Positions 61,080-64,000 of a stretch of DNA of 64,000 nucleotides are shown in pieces. The number at the start of each line of letters is the position of its first letter. The stretch's first letter is position 1. The DNA lies in contig NZ_JACHCE010000004.1 of assembly GCF_014200605.1 (NCBI RefSeq), forward strand, positions 447,619-511,618, in the 5' to 3' direction. Origin of the DNA: Pedobacter cryoconitis. Its GTDB lineage: Bacteria; Bacteroidota; Bacteroidia; Sphingobacteriales; Sphingobacteriaceae. The translations under genes and the position numbers were made by a program. The notes beneath the pieces were generated by a model. That model made no database searches, had not been told where the DNA came from, and saw nothing but the letters and a program-made list of their open reading frames with translations.

Positions 61080-61970
61080 ATGGAGTTAAGACACCTGAAT
61101 TTAATTAAGACTATTGCAGAAGAAAAAGGGATTACCAAATCACTTGGGAAATTATTTTTGACACAATCTGCCGTCAGTCATCAATTAAAAGATATAGAAG
61201 AACGCATTGGGGCAAAAATCTTTTACCGGACAAAAAATCAGTGGCTGCTTACAGATGAAGGCAAAATATTATATGATAGTGCAGTCATTATTCTCAAAGA
61301 ATTAAACAGCGCTATGGTTAAAGTAAATGAACTCAGGGAAGGATATATGGGCTGTTTACGTATTGCCACAGAATGTTATACCAGTTATCACTGGCTGCCT
61401 TCTTTCTTATCAAAGATGAATATTTTATATCCTGATCTGGAAGTAAAGATTATCATAGAAGCCACGCATAAACCTCTGGAAAAGTTATTGAGTAATGAAC
61501 TTGATGTAGCCATTACCTCCGATCCGGCAACAGATAAAAGTATCCGCTATATCGAACTTTTTAAAGACGAGGTCATAGCCATAGTCCAGAAAGACAATAT
61601 CCTTGCCCGTAAAAAGTATCTGAATGCCCCTGATTTTTCTGATCAGACTTTAATCATTCATTCTTATCCAATGGAAACGGTTACAGTGTATCAGCATTTC
61701 TTAAAAGGCCATCAAACACAACCTAAACAGGTAATTGCAATTCCTCTTACTGAAGTTGCGCTTGAAATGGTCAAAACCGGAATGGGAATCATGACTTTAC
61801 CATTATGGTCATTAAAACCATTTGTTAATTCACCTGAGCTGCTGCAGATTAAAATTGGTCAGAAAGGCCTTATCAGAACACATTATGCAGCTATCAGACA
61901 CGAGGATTCCAGTAAAAAGTATATCCTTGATTTTATTGAAAACCTAAAAGAAGAACTCAGCAACCGATGA
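61080..61970 (+). CDS. LysR-family regulator resembling MetR
   Basis: A 296-aa protein. The N-terminal winged helix covers residues 1-60: MELRHLNLIKTIAEEKGITK, LFLTQSAVSHQLKDIEERIG with recognition helix SAVSHQLKDIE. In the ligand domain, LRIATECYTSYHWLPSFL matches the homocysteine-binding region of E. coli MetR (LRIAIECHSCIQWL as I recall it), and ITSDPATDKSIRY continues it. This suggests homocysteine as coinducer. The gene is divergent from a rhodanese gene, and its stop overlaps the GNAT gene by 4 bp (atga), so the three genes probably share function in sulfur amino acid metabolism. Family strong; ligand inferred. Confidence 0.92.
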   Translation: MELRHLNLIKTIAEEKGITKSLGKLFLTQSAVSHQLKDIEERIGAKIFYRTKNQWLLTDEGKILYDSAVIILKELNSAMVKVNELREGYMGCLRIATECYTSYHWLPSFLSKMNILYPDLEVKIIIEATHKPLEKLLSNELDVAITSDPATDKSIRYIELFKDEVIAIVQKDNILARKKYLNAPDFSDQTLIIHSYPMETVTVYQHFLKGHQTQPKQVIAIPLTEVALEMVKTGMGIMTLPLWSLKPFVNSPELLQIKIGQKGLIRTHYAAIRHEDSSKKYILDFIENLKEELSNR

Positions 61971-62425
61971 ACAACTTTATAATCCGTACAATTAAAGAGA
62001 ATGAACTGGATGACCTGATCCGGTTAATAGAAGAACATACTGCCTATGAAAAAGCTGCATATGATAGCACAGGTAAAAAAGAAAGATTACATGTCCAGTT
62101 ATTTCAGTCCAAAAGTCAGCTGAAATGCTGGGTAGTGGAAATTGACGGTAAGCTCAAAGGGTTTTGCACTTATACGATAGATTATTCGACCTGGGATGCC
62201 GCTAATTTTCTTTATATGGATTGTTTGTATTTATGTGAAGACACCCGTGGAATGGGCATAGGCTCTGAAATCATTAGAAAACTCAAAGAAATAGCCCAGG
62301 AAAATGACTGTGTCAATTTACAATGGCAAACCCCTGTATTTAATCAGCCTGCAATAGATTTCTATAAAAAAAATGGAGCTGCAAGCAAGGACAAAGTAAG
62401 GTTCACACTTACTATCAAAGCTTAA
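61967..62425 (+). CDS. GNAT-family N-acetyltransferase
   Basis: A 152-aa acetyltransferase with the acetyl-CoA site of the fold: LYMDCLYLCEDTRGMGIGSEIIRKLKEIA (R/Q-x-x-G-x-G/A motif RGMGIG, about 104-109) and a C-terminal NQPAIDFYKKNGA. Substrate unknown; members include diamine and amino acid acetyltransferases. Its ATG overlaps the LysR stop (atga), which shows translational coupling. It may act on a sulfur compound or antimetabolite sensed by the regulator; this is only context. Confidence 0.88.
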   Translation: MNNFIIRTIKENELDDLIRLIEEHTAYEKAAYDSTGKKERLHVQLFQSKSQLKCWVVEIDGKLKGFCTYTIDYSTWDAANFLYMDCLYLCEDTRGMGIGSEIIRKLKEIAQENDCVNLQWQTPVFNQPAIDFYKKNGAASKDKVRFTLTIKA

Positions 62426-62665
62426 AAGCCGAAAAGTATCCCTCTTTAAGATTCTTCTGTAAAAAAACCTATAGTGCTCTTATTATTTGCCTGTTATTTT
62501 AAATAAGCAGAGATAAAAGGAGTATAAGAGGATTGATAATTTCATTTTTGTATTTTCGTTATTAACAATAATAAGAATTAATAGCATATTTACGCCCCCA
62601 AACATTCGTAAATCTGTTATTATACTGTTAATTATTATTATAAAATGTAAAAAAAACCATATTAG

Positions 62666-63301
62666 ATGATTGAAGCAACTCTTAAAGACAAGTCTCTCGT
62701 GATTGATATTTTATCAAATTCTTTTGACAGCAATAAAAGTGTCAATTATATTATTAAACAAGATAGCCAGCGTGTTAACAGAATTAAAGCACTTATGTCA
62801 TATTCATTTGATAGTTGCTTTATGTTTGGTAAAGTCTATCTTTCGGACAATAGAAAAGCTTGTGCGCTGATACTTTTTCCTGATCAGAAGAAATTTTCCT
62901 TAAGAGCAATATGGCTGGATCTTTCACTTGTTTTTAAAGCAATAGGCATCAATAGAGCAGGCAAAGCTATGAGCCGTGAAAGTCAGATCAAAAGCAATTA
63001 CCCTAAACAATCATTTTATTACTTATGGTTTTTAGGGGTCCTTGATTCAGAACAGCATAAAGGAACCGGAACCAGCTTATTAGAAGAACTTATTCTGGAT
63101 AGCCAGAAACAAAACAGGGAAATTTACCTGGAAACCTCAACCACTAAAAATATACCGTGGTATAGCAAGTTTAATTTTAAAATCTACAAAGAAATTGATT
63201 TTGGTTATAAATTATATATGCTTAAACGGGATATAACACATTTACCTTATGAAAGTCTTCCATACAGATATGGAACTAATCACACTGATCTTCCTGATTA
63301 G
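62666..63301 (+). CDS. GNAT-family N-acetyltransferase
   Basis: A 211-aa protein of the long GNAT type. FYYLWFLGVLDSEQHKGTGTSLLEELI (about 115-140) contains the acetyl-CoA pyrophosphate loop KGTGTS, and IYLETSTTKNIPWYSKFNFK the C-terminal strand. Residues 1-110 carry an N-terminal extension seen in acetyltransferases resembling those that modify small molecules. No signal peptide. It is separated from the upstream GNAT gene by 240 bp of AT-rich DNA and overlaps the next gene by 32 bp at its 3' end. Confidence 0.85.
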   Translation: MIEATLKDKSLVIDILSNSFDSNKSVNYIIKQDSQRVNRIKALMSYSFDSCFMFGKVYLSDNRKACALILFPDQKKFSLRAIWLDLSLVFKAIGINRAGKAMSRESQIKSNYPKQSFYYLWFLGVLDSEQHKGTGTSLLEELILDSQKQNREIYLETSTTKNIPWYSKFNFKIYKEIDFGYKLYMLKRDITHLPYESLPYRYGTNHTDLPD

Positions 63302-64000
63302 TGAAACGATTATGTTTCTTTACCAGTTACTCTTTTACCTTCAAAAACCCAATGACAAAAAATTAAAATACTACCTTATATTTCTTTTCCTGTTTGTTAT
63401 TTATAACCTGTTCGGCGGACTATATCCAGACCCAAATCAGAATGTTCCTATTGTACTCCAGAACATTTTAGCCTATGGGAGCGGATTCGGCCTGGCTTGT
63501 TATTTCCCTTACTATTTTTATAAAGCCTATGATTTAAAATCATTGAAATTCCATGCGCATTATGGAGTTGTCCTGTTTTTAATTGCGCCCTTTCTGCTTT
63601 TTTTAGTTGTAGAATACAGTATTTACAAAAATATTGATGTAGCCCTTGGCCATGCACTGGTTCTCCCTTTCATTTATGCGATTATAGCTATGATCGCAAT
63701 ATTCAGGGCAATCAGATTCAAATACAAAGATGATGATACCAATAAAACAGAAATGCTTTTGACTTTTGTTTCTATTCTCCCCTGGATATCTATGCCTTTA
63801 TTGAGCTATTTAAAAGTTGAGCAAACCAGCGAAGTCCTGATTATGAATGGTGGTTTTCTGATTACCTCTATCCTTTTCTTCTGGCAACAGGTGAAAGAAT
63901 CCAGAGAAAACAATAAACATCTGAGCCATTTACTATCACCAGAAAATCAGGCGCAGCAAAAAGCACCAGAAATAATATTTATTCAGAATTGTGAATATTA
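63270..64000 (+). CDS. Multi-pass membrane protein, right end cut by window
   Basis: The visible 243 codons begin at ATG 63270, inside the end of the GNAT gene (32-bp overlap), which restores a hydrophobic N-terminus (MELITLIFLISETIMFLYQL). A later ATG at 63312 is the next choice. About six or seven helices are seen (e.g. YYLIFLFLFVIYNLFGGLY, YGVVLFLIAPFLLFLVVEY, ALVLPFIYAIIAMIAIF, LLTFVSILPWISMPLLSYL). The last residues become polar and Gln/Asn-rich (HLSHLLSPENQAQQK), as in membrane-bound regulators that end in a LuxR/AraC-type HTH. The missing part is needed for a call. Confidence 0.75.
   Translation, partial: MELITLIFLISETIMFLYQLLFYLQKPNDKKLKYYLIFLFLFVIYNLFGGLYPDPNQNVPIVLQNILAYGSGFGLACYFPYYFYKAYDLKSLKFHAHYGVVLFLIAPFLLFLVVEYSIYKNIDVALGHALVLPFIYAIIAMIAIFRAIRFKYKDDDTNKTEMLLTFVSILPWISMPLLSYLKVEQTSEVLIMNGGFLITSILFFWQQVKESRENNKHLSHLLSPENQAQQKAPEIIFIQNCEY

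Overview
The window reads as a chromosomal segment of a low-GC Bacteroidota bacterium, most likely a Sphingobacteriaceae member of the Pedobacter type. The reasons are two SusC/SusD pairs, a Bacteroidota-type ECF sigma/FecR module, many SPII lipoproteins, promoter-like TAnnTTTG boxes, AT-rich leaders without strong Shine-Dalgarno sequences, and large perfect stem-loops after many genes. I see no rRNA, tRNA, CRISPR array, prophage or intact insertion sequence. All names come from motif reading; no search was run.

Layout. 1-5.1 kb: an exported SAM hydroxide adenosyltransferase-like protein (cut by the left edge) and a 1488-aa Pls/PosA-type single-module NRPS whose hand-read pocket code points to lysine. 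5.5-7.8 kb: a GH43 enzyme and an unknown lipoprotein. 8.2-12.4 kb: a glycine-betaine/choline ABC uptake operon with its own outer-membrane porin. 13-21.2 kb: a probably frameshifted small gene, purL, an SF2 DEAH helicase with two membrane segments, and a methyltransferase. 21.3-28.2 kb: sigma factor, FecR, STN-type SusC and SusD. 28.4-35.6 kb: an HD phosphohydrolase, small unknown proteins, two paralogous lipoproteins, a DUF4198-like protein and a TonB siderophore receptor. 35.9-41.3 kb: a 39-aa membrane peptide, a LytS/LytTR two-component system, a kinase-like protein with a small partner, and a 7TMR-DISM receptor fused to an IS1595-type zinc-ribbon domain. 41.4-44.4 kb: divergent PL14-like and GH99-like secreted enzymes.

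44.4-55.8 kb is a long minus-strand sulfur-scavenging locus: two FGly sulfatases, two rhodanese-fold proteins (one fused to thioredoxin), SusC/SusD, a sterol-desaturase-family hydroxylase and two ~50-aa membrane proteins. It is headed by a 31-codon leader peptide ending in four cysteine codons and a stop, behind a good promoter. Three copies of a ~45-bp conserved element lie in or beside this locus. The simplest model is cysteine-sensing attenuation of sulfate-ester use.

56.3-64 kb: a degenerate M23-like protein, an orphan RiPP-like precursor, a NIPSNAP protein divergent from a TetR/FAD-monooxygenase pair around an operator-like palindrome, a rhodanese divergent from a MetR-like LysR regulator, two GNAT acetyltransferases, and a multi-pass membrane protein cut by the right edge.

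Best candidates for new biology: the poly-Cys leader with its repeated element, the lysine-type Pls-like synthetase, the receptor-transposase DNA-binding fusion, the kinase-like pair at 38.0-39.5 kb, and the orphan RiPP precursor.
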